DNA of 55,199 nucleotides from Candidatus Sumerlaeota bacterium (GTDB lineage Bacteria; Sumerlaeota; Sumerlaeia; Sumerlaeales; Sumerlaeaceae): NCBI GenBank assembly GCA_017161655.1, contig JADFCV010000004.1, positions 1-55,199 of the forward strand, written 5' to 3'. The position numbers and the translations under genes are program-made. Below are positions 34,097-43,104 of this stretch, piece after piece. Under the pieces are notes generated by a model. The model worked only from the letters and a program-made list of their open reading frames with translations. It searched no databases and was not told the DNA's origin. The first letter of the stretch is position 1. Each line of letters begins with the position of its first letter.

Positions 34097-34939
34097 ATGT
34101 CGTCGGCAAATCCAGAGAGATCAGAAAAGCCTGTCCTGCTTGAGAGGGAATTGGTTCTGCAGCGTCGCCTGTTGAGTCTGTTCGTGCGGCGCGAACTGCG
34201 CGCTCGCTACGCAGGCTCACTACTTGGCATTTTCTGGTCTGTGATTCATCCATTGATCTTGCTTGCTCTTTACATCGTTGTCTTTTCGACGCTCGTGCCG
34301 CGCACCGGCCGCTTGCCTTTTCGGTCCGCCACCGCGGAATATGCAGTTTTTCTTTGCCCCGCCTTGATCGCCTGGAACTGGCTGCAGGAAGGGCTCCTTG
34401 GTGCGTGCGGCTCCATTGTTGCAAATGCGCCACTCATCCGGAAAACAGTTTTCCCCGTGGGGATTCTACCTGCCGTCTCACTTCTGGCTAGTGCTATGGG
34501 ATTCCTCGTTGCCATGTTCGCGTTCGTAATCTTTCTCGTCTTTGCCGGGCATGCTTCCTGGAGCCTTTTACTGTGGCTTCCTGTTTTGGCGCTTCTCCAA
34601 CTCTTCTTTCTTCTCGGCCCGGCTTTCTTCTTTGCCACGTTGAATGTCTTTCTCCGTGATACCAACCAGGTGCTCTTCGCGCTTTTACAGGTGCTGTTTT
34701 GGGCGACGCCCATTGTCTACCCGGCAGAAGTCATCGCGAAACACTCCGCAGTTTTCGAGTGGTGGTTTCGCGTGAATCCAGTAGCCCGGCTCATGGATTG
34801 CTATCGCCAGGTTGTCATTCTTGGCAAAGCTCCTGATGCCGAGTCGTTGATTTATGTAAGCATGGTCGCCATTCTCATGTATTATGCCGGGCGTAGCGCG
34901 TTTGCGCGAGCACGTGGAAGATTTGCGGACGAGGTGTAG
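34097..34939 (+). CDS. wzm: ABC-2 polysaccharide exporter permease (Wzm/KpsM/TagG family)
   Basis: A 280-residue inner-membrane protein with six hydrophobic segments. The basic pre-helix [25 protein letters not shown] and the last-third pattern [25 protein letters not shown] are typical of Wzm/TagG permeases, which form the channel that moves lipid-linked glycans to the periplasm. The ATPase gene follows two bases after its stop. The 160-base gap before it contains a possible extended -10 (TGGGATAAT, 34033-34041) without a good -35, so an internal promoter is possible. Confidence 0.92.
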   Translation: MSSANPERSEKPVLLERELVLQRRLLSLFVRRELRARYAGSLLGIFWSVIHPLILLALYIVVFSTLVPRTGRLPFRSATAEYAVFLCPALIAWNWLQEGLLGACGSIVANAPLIRKTVFPVGILPAVSLLASAMGFLVAMFAFVIFLVFAGHASWSLLLWLPVLALLQLFFLLGPAFFFATLNVFLRDTNQVLFALLQVLFWATPIVYPAEVIAKHSAVFEWWFRVNPVARLMDCYRQVVILGKAPDAESLIYVSMVAILMYYAGRSAFARARGRFADEV

Positions 34940-34941
34940 CG

Positions 34942-36645
34942 ATGGACTCCTACGCCATTGAAGCCGTAGCTCTCCGCAAGGTTTATCGTCATTATGGATC
35001 GCCATGGCAGCGGTTTCGGAGTCTTCTCGCCGGCAGTGCCCGCGCGCGTGAGTTTGTCGCACTGGATAACGTGACGCTCCGCATCGCCAGGGGAAGTGCG
35101 GTGGGCATTCTAGGACCAAACGGTGCGGGTAAGAGCACACTTCTCAAGATTCTCGCCGGAATTGTCGAACCGACATCTGGCGAGGTTTTTGTGCGTGGCA
35201 CCGTTGGCTCGATCCTGGAGCTTGGCGCGGGCTTTCATCCTGAGTTCACAGGGCGGGAAAATCTGCTGCTCAATTCTGCCCTGCTGGGTTACCCTCCTGA
35301 GCGCACTAGCGAGATTCTCGCGCGTGTCGAGGAGTTTTGCGAGCTGGGACCGTATTTGGATCTACCAGTAAAGACTTACTCGTCGGGAATGTTTGTGCGT
35401 CTGGCTTTCAGTGCCGCCATTGCCGTTGAGCCCGACATTCTGCTTGTGGATGAAGCGCTGGCAGTCGGCGATGCAGTCTTTGCACATCGCTGTCTCGCAA
35501 GAGTGCGCGAGCTGCGCGAGCGAGGATGCACCATTGTCTTCGTGACGCACGATACGGCCACGCTCACTCAGGTGTGCGATCGTGCCATCCTCATGGCTCA
35601 AGGCGCAATCGTCGCCGACGGCTTGCCCCGCGACGTCGTCGATCTCTATCTGGTGCGTGTTGCAGAGCAGCTGGCAAAAGGCGCTGCGGGTCAAAAGAAT
35701 TTCTCCATTCACGTCGTCGGCGCGCGTGAGGAAACATGCCCTACCGAGAAACGCTTTGGTTCCTTTCAGACAGAAATTGTGGAATGTGCTGTCGAAGGAG
35801 CCGATGGCCGTCCTCTGGAACGCATTGTGAGCGGGATGCCGATTCGGCTGCGTCTGGCTGTGCGATTTCATCGCCGGGTTGAGAATCCGGTGTTTGGCGT
35901 GATGATCAAGAACCGCCACGGAGTCGAGATTTTTGGCACGAACACCCACCTTCGTGCGATGCATACAGGCGTGTTCGAAGCAGGCGATGTGGCCCAGGCC
36001 TGCTTTGATCTTCCGCTTATGTTGGGTGGGGGCACGTATGCGTTCTCATTCGCAGTGCATACTGCCGACGGTCACTTTTTCGATTATCGGGTAGACGCAA
36101 GGCTGTGCGAGGTCATCGGTGTCGACGAAGCGATTGGCATCGTCAATTTGCCCGTAGCCGTGAGTGTTGCAAAGATGGAAGATTCCGTCGGTGCGCCCGT
36201 GGCTGATCTTGCTGCTCACCTTTACTCCGACGCGCCTGAAACTCTCGACATGAGTGAACACTGTGAACGTTTCCTGGCAGGGGAGTGGCACGTCGCGCAA
36301 CGTGACGACCACGGATTCTACCGATGGCTCGGACGCGAGGGACTCGCTTTCGTGGCAAGCGGGAAAAGCAAAACGCTGGAGCTTGAGGCCGAGACCTTTG
36401 CGCCTGACGCCGCGCAAAACCCGGTCAGTTTGCGTGTGCTAGTAAATGGCCGTGAAATCGGTGAGGCGGTATTTACTGTTGCACAGCGCCGCCTGCTTCG
36501 GTTTGAATTGTCCGACACAGTTCTCAGTCCTATCAACACCGTCACTCTCGTTGCCTCGCGGGTCTGGTCTCCCACGCAATTCGACAACTCGTCTCAGGAC
36601 GCACGGCAACTGAGCGTGCTTGTGCGCAGGATTGCCATTCCATGA
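34942..36645 (+). CDS. wzt: Polysaccharide ABC exporter ATPase Wzt with C-terminal glycan-binding and extra domain
   Basis: A 567-residue protein. The ATPase domain (about 1-245) has Walker [10 protein letters not shown], signature YSSGM near 146-150, Walker B ILLVDEAL and the switch His in FVTHD. A Wzt_C-type beta-sandwich (about 275-420) follows, the part that in E. coli O9a and similar systems recognises the finished glycan end. A further region of about 135 residues (about 430-567) contains FYRWLGREG and ends in [14 protein letters not shown]; it resembles a beta domain seen attached to glycosyltransferases. Typical Wzt proteins are about 400-450 residues. GAGGTG lies five bases before the start. 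Confidence 0.92.
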   Translation: MDSYAIEAVALRKVYRHYGSPWQRFRSLLAGSARAREFVALDNVTLRIARGSAVGILGPNGAGKSTLLKILAGIVEPTSGEVFVRGTVGSILELGAGFHPEFTGRENLLLNSALLGYPPERTSEILARVEEFCELGPYLDLPVKTYSSGMFVRLAFSAAIAVEPDILLVDEALAVGDAVFAHRCLARVRELRERGCTIVFVTHDTATLTQVCDRAILMAQGAIVADGLPRDVVDLYLVRVAEQLAKGAAGQKNFSIHVVGAREETCPTEKRFGSFQTEIVECAVEGADGRPLERIVSGMPIRLRLAVRFHRRVENPVFGVMIKNRHGVEIFGTNTHLRAMHTGVFEAGDVAQACFDLPLMLGGGTYAFSFAVHTADGHFFDYRVDARLCEVIGVDEAIGIVNLPVAVSVAKMEDSVGAPVADLAAHLYSDAPETLDMSEHCERFLAGEWHVAQRDDHGFYRWLGREGLAFVASGKSKTLELEAETFAPDAAQNPVSLRVLVNGREIGEAVFTVAQRRLLRFELSDTVLSPINTVTLVASRVWSPTQFDNSSQDARQLSVLVRRIAIP

Positions 36646-37712
36646 GTCCGCGACGGCCACATATCGACGTTGTGGCCGCCTCTCTCCGGGCCGGCGATGG
36701 AGTCTCCTTTGATGCCCGTCAATGCCATGCGGCCTTGTGTCGCTTGGGCGTCGAATCCCACCTCTTTTGCGATTATGGTCAAAGCGCACCAGAGGCTCGA
36801 AAGTGGGCGCAGCACTATCGCCTGCTAGCCGAGCACCCTGCGCCTGATGCGGTTCTCTACGCTTATTCCACCTTCTCTCCTCTGACGTCATTTCTTCGCA
36901 GAGAACAATTTCCTCTGATTTTGCGTTATCAAAATATCACGCCGCCAGACTATTTTGAACCCTACGCCCCGGATCTCGCTGACAAGCTGAGCAAGGCGCG
37001 AGAGGAGCTTGTTGATTTGTGTGCGTGGGTGGATGCGGCAATTTGTCCATCCGAATTCAACGCCTCAGAGTTGCGAAGCTATGGTGTGCGCCAGTTGCAC
37101 GTTGTACCGAATTTTTGCCGCTTGAGAGAAAACCAAGACGCAGCTCCGCCAACAAGCCATCTGCGAATTCTATACGTAGGGCGCATTGTTCCAAATAAGT
37201 GTCAACATGAGCTGGTGCAGGTCGCGACGAGCCTGTGTGATAGCCCTGGCCGCCGCGTGGAACTTGTGCTTGCTGGCAGCACCACGGATTGCCCAACCTA
37301 TGCCGCGCTCGTACGCAGCCTGGCCCGCGGATCATCGGCTCATGTGAACCTGACCGGTGATTTTGCCGAAGAGGTGGACGTATTCACGGGCGCACATTTC
37401 TATGTGTCTATGAGTGAGCACGAAGGTTTCGGAATGCCCCTCGTGGAGGCCATGTCGGCGGGAATTCCAGTTGTTGCTTATGCGACTGCAGCGGTTCCGG
37501 AGGTGGTGAGCGACGGAGGAATCCTTTTTGACAAAAAAGACGTCGTGTTTGTCGCGGCCCTCATCGAAACCATTGCCGGCGACGCAGAACGTTGGCACCA
37601 GCTCAGCAAGGCAGCCATCCAACGAGCGGGCCAGTTTCACCACGACCGTATTCGCGGCCAGCTCGCAGCAGCTTTACGGAGCCTGGGGTTTGAGGTGACA
37701 AACGATGACTGA
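36642..37712 (+). CDS. Glycosyltransferase family 4 (second)
   Basis: A 356-residue GT-B glycosyltransferase. The C-terminal domain shows [20 protein letters not shown] and [24 protein letters not shown], including the retaining E-x7-E motif. It starts with ATG overlapping the wzt stop (ATGA), so it is translated with the exporter and likely adds a residue to the exported glycan. Sugar unknown. Confidence 0.9.
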   Translation: MSPRRPHIDVVAASLRAGDGVSFDARQCHAALCRLGVESHLFCDYGQSAPEARKWAQHYRLLAEHPAPDAVLYAYSTFSPLTSFLRREQFPLILRYQNITPPDYFEPYAPDLADKLSKAREELVDLCAWVDAAICPSEFNASELRSYGVRQLHVVPNFCRLRENQDAAPPTSHLRILYVGRIVPNKCQHELVQVATSLCDSPGRRVELVLAGSTTDCPTYAALVRSLARGSSAHVNLTGDFAEEVDVFTGAHFYVSMSEHEGFGMPLVEAMSAGIPVVAYATAAVPEVVSDGGILFDKKDVVFVAALIETIAGDAERWHQLSKAAIQRAGQFHHDRIRGQLAAALRSLGFEVTNDD

Positions 37713-39342
37713 GCTTCTGCAAGCTGACAAGCGGCGCTGGGCGCTCTTAGCAGTCCTTGCTCTCGCATCCTTTTTGCGGGTGTGGCGGATTTGGGAAATT
37801 CCGCCTGGTTTGTGGTACGACGAAGCGCTCTACTGTCTTAACGCCCTGTCCGTTGGACGTGGCCACTGGCCCATCTTTTTCATGCTCCACGATCATCCGG
37901 TGGAGCCGCTTTACGTGTACACGCTTGCTGCAGCTTTTGCCCTGTTTGGTCCGGAAGTTCTTGTCGGACGGCTTGTGAGCGCGGTTTGGGGCACCGTGGC
38001 CGTTGCATTATTTTACCCCGTGGCACGGCGCCTCATGGATGAACGCTGGGCTTTGGTCGGTTGTGCCGTCTACGCCGTTTTTCGATGGCCGCTCCACTTC
38101 AGTCGAACCATTTTTCGTGCGGTCACACCGCCGATTTTTATTTTGCTAGTGCTCCTGTTTTTCTTTCGGTGGCGCGAACGGCGACGAACAAGCGATGCCA
38201 TACTTTGCGGCCTCTTCTTAGGGCTGGGGTTTTACACCTACATCTCTTTTCGGCTCGTTCCGCTTTTGATCATCGCGTGGTGGTTTTGGCTCGCCTGGCG
38301 CGGAGAGCTCGTCTGGCGTCGTGATGCCAGGGCCATGGCGACGATTATGATCACAGCCTTCATCGTTTTTGTCCCACTGGGTGTCGATTTCGTGCGTCAT
38401 CCTGAACACTTTTCGGGACGTCTCGACGAAGTCTCCATGTTCCATAACCGCATCCAGGTAGAATTGGCAGACGGCCGGACGGTGGTACGGGAAGTGGCAA
38501 AACCAGTTGGTGAAGTGATGCGAGGGCTCGCCGGAAACGCCTTAGCCGTCGCAAAAATGTGGACGGTTCGTGGGGATCATGTGGGCCGCCACAACTTGCC
38601 CTATGAACCTGTCTTTGATTGGATCAGCGGAATCCTGTTCTACCTTGGCCTGCTTTGGGCGATTCGTTATGCGCTCCACCGCGAGGCCGCTTTTCTTCCG
38701 CTCGCGTGGCTGCTTGTTCTCTGCGCCGCGAGCGTATTCTCCTATGGGGCGCCAAACATTTTGCGCATGCAGGGGGCAATTCCTGCAGTCGTGCTTCTTT
38801 ATCTTCGCGGGCTGGTTTTGGTTGCGCGCGGGGCGCGGCGATGGGTGTCGCGACGTCTGGCAGTTGTCGTGGTCGTGCTCCTCCTGATCTGGTTTGCTGC
38901 CACCCAGCTCGACACGTATTTCCGCCGATTTGCTGCGTCGCCGGTTGTCCGAAATGAATTCCTGTCCGATACGTTCTATGAACCAGCTCGCATCACTCGG
39001 CTTATGGCCCCCACTGTCCGTGAGGTTTGGGTCTCGCGCGATCTTGCCGAGCATCTGACGTTTCGTTTCGTAACCCAACGTGTGAAAAACCTTCGCGAGT
39101 TCGTCTCTCTCTCTGATGCATTGACCTCCAGCTCGCGTCCCGCGGCTGTCCTTGTGAGCGCTATGACTCTCCAGGAGGAAGCGCGACGCGGCGACCCTTC
39201 GGCTTTGCTTGCGAAGCACAAGGCGCGTCTTCAGCGCGAATTCTCGGTCTTATCGCCCACCTCTAACCAGGGGGCGTGGACACGTTTGCCATTTGCTTAT
39301 CTTTGGCTTCTTCCGCCAGAATTTGGAAGTGCAAACCATTGA
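37705..39342 (+). CDS. GT39/ArnT-like membrane glycosyltransferase
   Basis: A 545-residue polytopic protein with about eleven hydrophobic segments. The first periplasmic loop has the acidic pair in PPGLWYDEALYCLNAL, the position of the catalytic or metal-binding residues in PMT/ArnT (GT-C) enzymes, and HDHPVEPLYVY follows, as in that superfamily. Such enzymes take a sugar from a polyprenyl-phosphate carrier and attach it to lipid A, protein or glycan on the periplasmic side. It overlaps the GT4 gene by eight bases and has GAGGTG seven bases upstream of the ATG. The polyprenyl-phosphate sugar synthase at 40680 could supply its donor. Confidence 0.85.
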   Translation: MTELLQADKRRWALLAVLALASFLRVWRIWEIPPGLWYDEALYCLNALSVGRGHWPIFFMLHDHPVEPLYVYTLAAAFALFGPEVLVGRLVSAVWGTVAVALFYPVARRLMDERWALVGCAVYAVFRWPLHFSRTIFRAVTPPIFILLVLLFFFRWRERRRTSDAILCGLFLGLGFYTYISFRLVPLLIIAWWFWLAWRGELVWRRDARAMATIMITAFIVFVPLGVDFVRHPEHFSGRLDEVSMFHNRIQVELADGRTVVREVAKPVGEVMRGLAGNALAVAKMWTVRGDHVGRHNLPYEPVFDWISGILFYLGLLWAIRYALHREAAFLPLAWLLVLCAASVFSYGAPNILRMQGAIPAVVLLYLRGLVLVARGARRWVSRRLAVVVVVLLLIWFAATQLDTYFRRFAASPVVRNEFLSDTFYEPARITRLMAPTVREVWVSRDLAEHLTFRFVTQRVKNLREFVSLSDALTSSSRPAAVLVSAMTLQEEARRGDPSALLAKHKARLQREFSVLSPTSNQGAWTRLPFAYLWLLPPEFGSANH

Positions 39343-39387
39343 TGAAAGTAGTTCATCGCAGAAAAGAACAACGGTGTATTCGCAAAA

Positions 39388-40548
39388 ATGATCTACCTCG
39401 ATAATTGCGCCACCACACCGCTTGATCCATTCGCCGCGCGTGAGCTTTCTCGCGTTGCCACAGAGTGTTTTGGCAATCCCTCCAGCATCCATTCTGTCGG
39501 CCGGTGTGCTGCGCGAGAGCTCGAAGCTGCACGTGCCGCAGTTGCTGAAACGCTCGGGGCAAAACCCTCCGAAATCGTTTTCACCTCAAGTGGAACCGAG
39601 GCGAACAACTTTGTCATTGCATCGGTGGCTCATGCGGCCGTGGGGCGCGGTCAACGCGTCCACATCGTGACCTCGGCCGTGGAACACGCCAGTGTGCTCA
39701 AGCGGCTCGAATATGAAACTCGCGAGCATGGCCAGTGGGTAGAGGTGACTTATGTTGGAGTGGACAGCGTCGGTCGGCTGCGACTCGATGAGCTTCGCCG
39801 CGCGATCCGCGAGGACACGCGGCTCGTTTCCATTATCCATTGTAATAATGAGACGGGCGTGCTGCAGGATCTCGAGGCTCTCGCTGCTTTGCGCCTCGCT
39901 CATTCTGGTCTTTTGCTCCATCTCGACATTGTCCAAAGTTTCACGAAGGTCCCGCTCGATGTGCGTCTCTATCCGGCCGATTTTCTGACCGTCTCAGCGC
40001 ACAAGGTCTATGGCCCCAAGGGAATTGGCTTTGTGTACGTTCGTGAGGGAACACCCGTCGAGCCTTTGCTCGTGGGTGGTGCCCAGGAACGCTTCCGGCG
40101 TGGAGGCACGGAGAATGTGCCCGCGGCCGCAGCTTTTGCCGCCGCCGTTCGTTCTATTCCACCGTGCGCTGAGCTGGCTAAGCGATACGCTGATTTCGAA
40201 CGAATCTTTTTCCGAGTTCTCGATGAGGAAGGATGTGCCTACCATTTGAACGGCCCGGCTGACCATGAGCGCCGGCTCGCCGGTGTGTTCAATATCTCGT
40301 TTCCCGGCATTGCCAACAAAGAAGATTTGCTGGTGGCTTGCGATCTGTCAGGGGTCATGGTTTCGAGCACCTCGGCCTGCCATTCCGGCGTAGTCAGTGA
40401 TTCGCACGTCCTGGCTGCGATGGGCGTACCACAGGAACTGCGGCGTGGAGCCATTCGCGTGGCGTTCAATAAATTCCACAGGGAAGAAGACATCGAGCAG
40501 GCAGCCCGCTTAATTGCTCGGTGTGCCAAGCAAGTGGCACGGCAATAG
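39388..40548 (+). CDS. Cysteine desulfurase (NifS/IscS family)
   Basis: A 386-residue PLP enzyme that releases sulfur from cysteine as a protein persulfide. PLP Lys206 in TVSAHKVYG, active-site Cys331 in SSTSACHSG, ring-stacking His100 in SAVEHAS, and Asp180/Gln183 in HLDIVQS. The last motif is HxDaVQ in most family members, so IVQ is a small variation. Its Cys loop (SACHSG) is of the type in which Cys is on a flexible loop. Its position inside a glycan locus is odd: no iron-sulfur, thiouridylase or sulfur-carrier gene is next to it. ATG with a GGTG about eleven bases upstream. Confidence 0.93.
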   Translation: MIYLDNCATTPLDPFAARELSRVATECFGNPSSIHSVGRCAARELEAARAAVAETLGAKPSEIVFTSSGTEANNFVIASVAHAAVGRGQRVHIVTSAVEHASVLKRLEYETREHGQWVEVTYVGVDSVGRLRLDELRRAIREDTRLVSIIHCNNETGVLQDLEALAALRLAHSGLLLHLDIVQSFTKVPLDVRLYPADFLTVSAHKVYGPKGIGFVYVREGTPVEPLLVGGAQERFRRGGTENVPAAAAFAAAVRSIPPCAELAKRYADFERIFFRVLDEEGCAYHLNGPADHERRLAGVFNISFPGIANKEDLLVACDLSGVMVSSTSACHSGVVSDSHVLAAMGVPQELRRGAIRVAFNKFHREEDIEQAARLIARCAKQVARQ

Positions 40549-40679
40549 CCTTGCAGAGCCGGAGAGTCATTGTGATGGCCCAGCAAACGAAAGAGTCTTC
40601 TTGAAATTGGAAAAAATCCCCGCTCCTAACAAGGCGCGAGCGAAGCACAAATCTCCATGCCGGAGGAAGCGAGCATAGA

Positions 40680-41381
40680 ATGCGGATTATCGTAACACTG
40701 CCGACTTACAATGAGGCAGAAAACATTCTGCCACTCATTGACGAGCTTTTGGGGCTGGGTGACGAGTTCGAAGTGCTTGTCATTGACGACGATTCCCCTG
40801 ATCGCACGTGGGAAATCGTCATGCGCATGAGCAAGACCAATCCGCGCGTGCACCTTATCCGGCGCATCGGGGAGCGTGGGCGCGGAACGGCAGGGCTTGT
40901 CGGGTTCAAATGGGCGCGCGATAACGGAGCCGACGCCGTTGTGGAAATGGATGCCGATTTTTCTCATCACCCACGCTTCATTCCATCTTTGCTCGAGCCA
41001 GTCCGCACCGGCGAAGCGAATATCGTCATTGGTTCCCGCCTTGTTCCGGGAGGTAAAGAAACGGGGCGCTCGCCCATTCGCACGGTCATCACCCTCCTGG
41101 CCAATGCCTATATTCGCACGATTCTTGGTCTCTCTATTCGCGACTGCACGAGTGGGTTCCGTGTTTTCGACCGTCGAGCGCTCCACGTCCTCCCGTGGGA
41201 ACGCATGCGGTGCCGGGGTCCTGAGATTGTGCAGGAAGTGCTTCATGAGGCACGCAAAGCAGGGCTAAAAATGGTTGAGCGTCCCATAGTGTTCGAGGAG
41301 CGGCGCGCTGGGCAATCCACCTTCAATGTAAAAATCATGTTACGAAGTTTACTTTATATGATACGATTACGCTTTCAATGA
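40680..41381 (+). CDS. Polyprenyl-phosphate hexose synthase (DPM1-like GT2)
   Basis: A 233-residue GT-A glycosyltransferase, catalytic domain only, with no C-terminal membrane helices. Motifs LPTYNEAENI, VIDDDSPDRTW and EMDADFSHHPRF (the D-x-D motif of the dolichol-phosphate mannose synthase family) are clear, and the region around DCTSGFRVFDRRAL is also typical. It transfers a hexose, likely mannose or glucose, from a nucleotide sugar to undecaprenyl phosphate on the cytoplasmic face. Starts at ATG 40680 and overlaps lpxK as ATGA. Confidence 0.92.
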   Translation: MRIIVTLPTYNEAENILPLIDELLGLGDEFEVLVIDDDSPDRTWEIVMRMSKTNPRVHLIRRIGERGRGTAGLVGFKWARDNGADAVVEMDADFSHHPRFIPSLLEPVRTGEANIVIGSRLVPGGKETGRSPIRTVITLLANAYIRTILGLSIRDCTSGFRVFDRRALHVLPWERMRCRGPEIVQEVLHEARKAGLKMVERPIVFEERRAGQSTFNVKIMLRSLLYMIRLRFQ

Positions 41382-42436
41382 ACGAGCTGGAACACACATG
41401 GCGACGCTATGCATGTTACCTGGCCCCCCTGGGTGCCATGTACAGCGCCGCCATGCGTGTCCGCGCGGTTGCGTATTCACGTGGACTATTTCGGCAGCGA
41501 CGGTCAACTCTGCCCGTCGTGAGTGTGGGCAACCTGGGTCTCGGCGGCAGTGGGAAGACCCCCACGGTCGAGTGGTTGGCGCGATCTCTGAGTGAGAAAG
41601 GCCTACGCCCCGCGGTTGTGTCGCGTGGATATGGGCGTCGCACACCCGCCGATCAACTTGTTGTCGTCAGCAAGGGAACAAGTGTCCTGGCTTCTCCGGA
41701 AGAAGGCGGTGATGAACCTGTCATGTTGGCGCGGAATCTGCCCGACATTCCCATTGTCGTGTGCAGCGACCGTTTCCGCGCGTCCGAATACGTGGCGCAG
41801 CAGGGGGCGGCGGATTGCATTGTTCTCGACGATGGCTTCCAGCATCTCGCCCTGGCCCGTGATTTTGACCTCGTCCTTCTCGATTCACGAGTCACAGGAG
41901 AGCGTGTGTTTCCTGCCGGCTACTTGCGCGAGCCGTTAAGCGCTCTTGCCCGAGCCGACGCATTTCTAGTTTCGGAGCAGGCACAGAACAACGGGGATTT
42001 TTTGCGTTGGCTCGAAAGGGAGTTCCCTGGTCGTCCCGTTTTTTCGATGCGATCAGTCCCTGGCCCAATCCGCCGTCATCAGACAGGCGATCAAGTTGAG
42101 CCAGGCGAAATCGCTGGCCAGCGCCTCCTCGCTTTTGCTGGCATCGCAGCTCCAGAACGTTTTTTCGAAGCACTGAGGCGATTAGGGCTCAGCATTGTTG
42201 AGGAGCCGTTAGAAGATCACGCCGCTTATACGCAGGAACGACTATCGCATCTTGCGGCACGCGCGCGCGATGCTACCTGCGGTGGACTCATCACCACGGC
42301 AAAGGATGCTGTGAAGATCCCCAATCAAGCAATACCCGATGGTTTGCCCTTGTACGTTCTGCATCAGCAGTTGGAAATCGATCGTGGTGACGAGCTGATA
42401 CGACTGATTTTAGATCGTTTCTCTCGCCGTCGTTGA
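41378..42436 (+). CDS. lpxK: Tetraacyldisaccharide 4'-kinase
   Basis: A 352-residue inner-membrane-associated kinase that phosphorylates the 4' position of the lipid A precursor. The family signature VGNLGLGGSGKTPT (P-loop) and VLDDGFQHLALARDFDLVLLD are decisive. It shows that the organism makes lipid A and therefore an LPS outer membrane. Start ATG overlaps the GT2 stop by four bases, so the two are co-translated. Other lpx genes are not in the window. Confidence 0.96.
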   Translation: MNELEHTWRRYACYLAPLGAMYSAAMRVRAVAYSRGLFRQRRSTLPVVSVGNLGLGGSGKTPTVEWLARSLSEKGLRPAVVSRGYGRRTPADQLVVVSKGTSVLASPEEGGDEPVMLARNLPDIPIVVCSDRFRASEYVAQQGAADCIVLDDGFQHLALARDFDLVLLDSRVTGERVFPAGYLREPLSALARADAFLVSEQAQNNGDFLRWLEREFPGRPVFSMRSVPGPIRRHQTGDQVEPGEIAGQRLLAFAGIAAPERFFEALRRLGLSIVEEPLEDHAAYTQERLSHLAARARDATCGGLITTAKDAVKIPNQAIPDGLPLYVLHQQLEIDRGDELIRLILDRFSRRR

Positions 42437-42578
42437 GTTTTCGCGTCGCAGCGTCACGTCCCCCAGCTTTATGGCGGTTGCATCCCCTGCAGAATCAAAG
42501 ACGTTTGTCGTACGTAGTTTCTTACGAAAGCGGCCGGGACTCAAGAAGCCTCGACCACCTTCCAGCGCATTGAGGCGG

Positions 42579-42587
42579 AAGGAGGTG
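42579..42587 (+). promoter_or_regulatory. Strong ribosome binding site of the small Cys/His protein
   Basis: AAGGAGGTG six bases before ATG 42594, one of the best Shine-Dalgarno matches in the window. It decides the start codon and implies high translation. Confidence 0.8.
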
Positions 42588-42593
42588 AAAAGG

Positions 42594-42830
42594 ATGGGCT
42601 TCGTAGATAAACACACGATCCCCGGGGCGTGCATGTTGCTCGAGTGCAAGAAGACCTCAAGCGATGAGGAAAGCGTCGATCTGTCTGCCTACGATGATGG
42701 GCTCCTCAAGGAGGGCGGAGACTACATTTGCGGGCTGACAGGTCGTGTCAATGGGCCGGACTATAGGCCTGCCGACCCCGAGCACTGCCGCAAAGGCCGA
42801 CCGTGCTTTAAGCAGCACATGATGTTCTAG
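42594..42830 (+). CDS. Small Cys/His-rich protein, unknown function
   Basis: A 78-residue protein with five Cys (13, 18, 46, 65, 71) and three His (7, 64, 75). Spacing C-4-C near the N-terminus and HC-5-C with a later His near the C-terminus suggest metal or cluster binding. I know no family for it. The start is fixed by a near-perfect Shine-Dalgarno, AAGGAGGTG, six bases before the ATG at 42594. A longer in-frame reading from 42471 would add a basic leader without a ribosome binding site. It ends 275 bases before the AhbC-like radical SAM gene, on the same strand. Confidence 0.6.
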   Translation: MGFVDKHTIPGACMLLECKKTSSDEESVDLSAYDDGLLKEGGDYICGLTGRVNGPDYRPADPEHCRKGRPCFKQHMMF

Positions 42831-43104
42831 CTTGGAGCGTCATGTGTTGCAAGGTGGGGGGAGAAGATCGGATGTGAGGTAGCGGGGTCTTTTTATCTTA
42901 TCTTCTATCTTTTCCCCGCGAACCCACGAATGAGTCCCCGTCCATTTCCAACCGAGCCACGCCAGTTTTCCGCGCCGCATCAATTTACCAGCTTCTCCGC
43001 TGACGCAGGCCGGACCCAGTCCCTGAAGCTGTTTCACTCCAGTGCGCACAAAAAAGAGACGTTTTGTGTCCAGAATTTTGGTCTTGGCTATGTAATCATT
43101 AGCG

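Noticed and set aside
42594..42830. RiPP precursor peptide for the radical SAM enzyme
   Set aside because: At 78 residues with dispersed Cys and no leader/core pattern, and next to an enzyme resembling a heme-pathway protein, a precursor role is not supported. Kept as an unknown protein.
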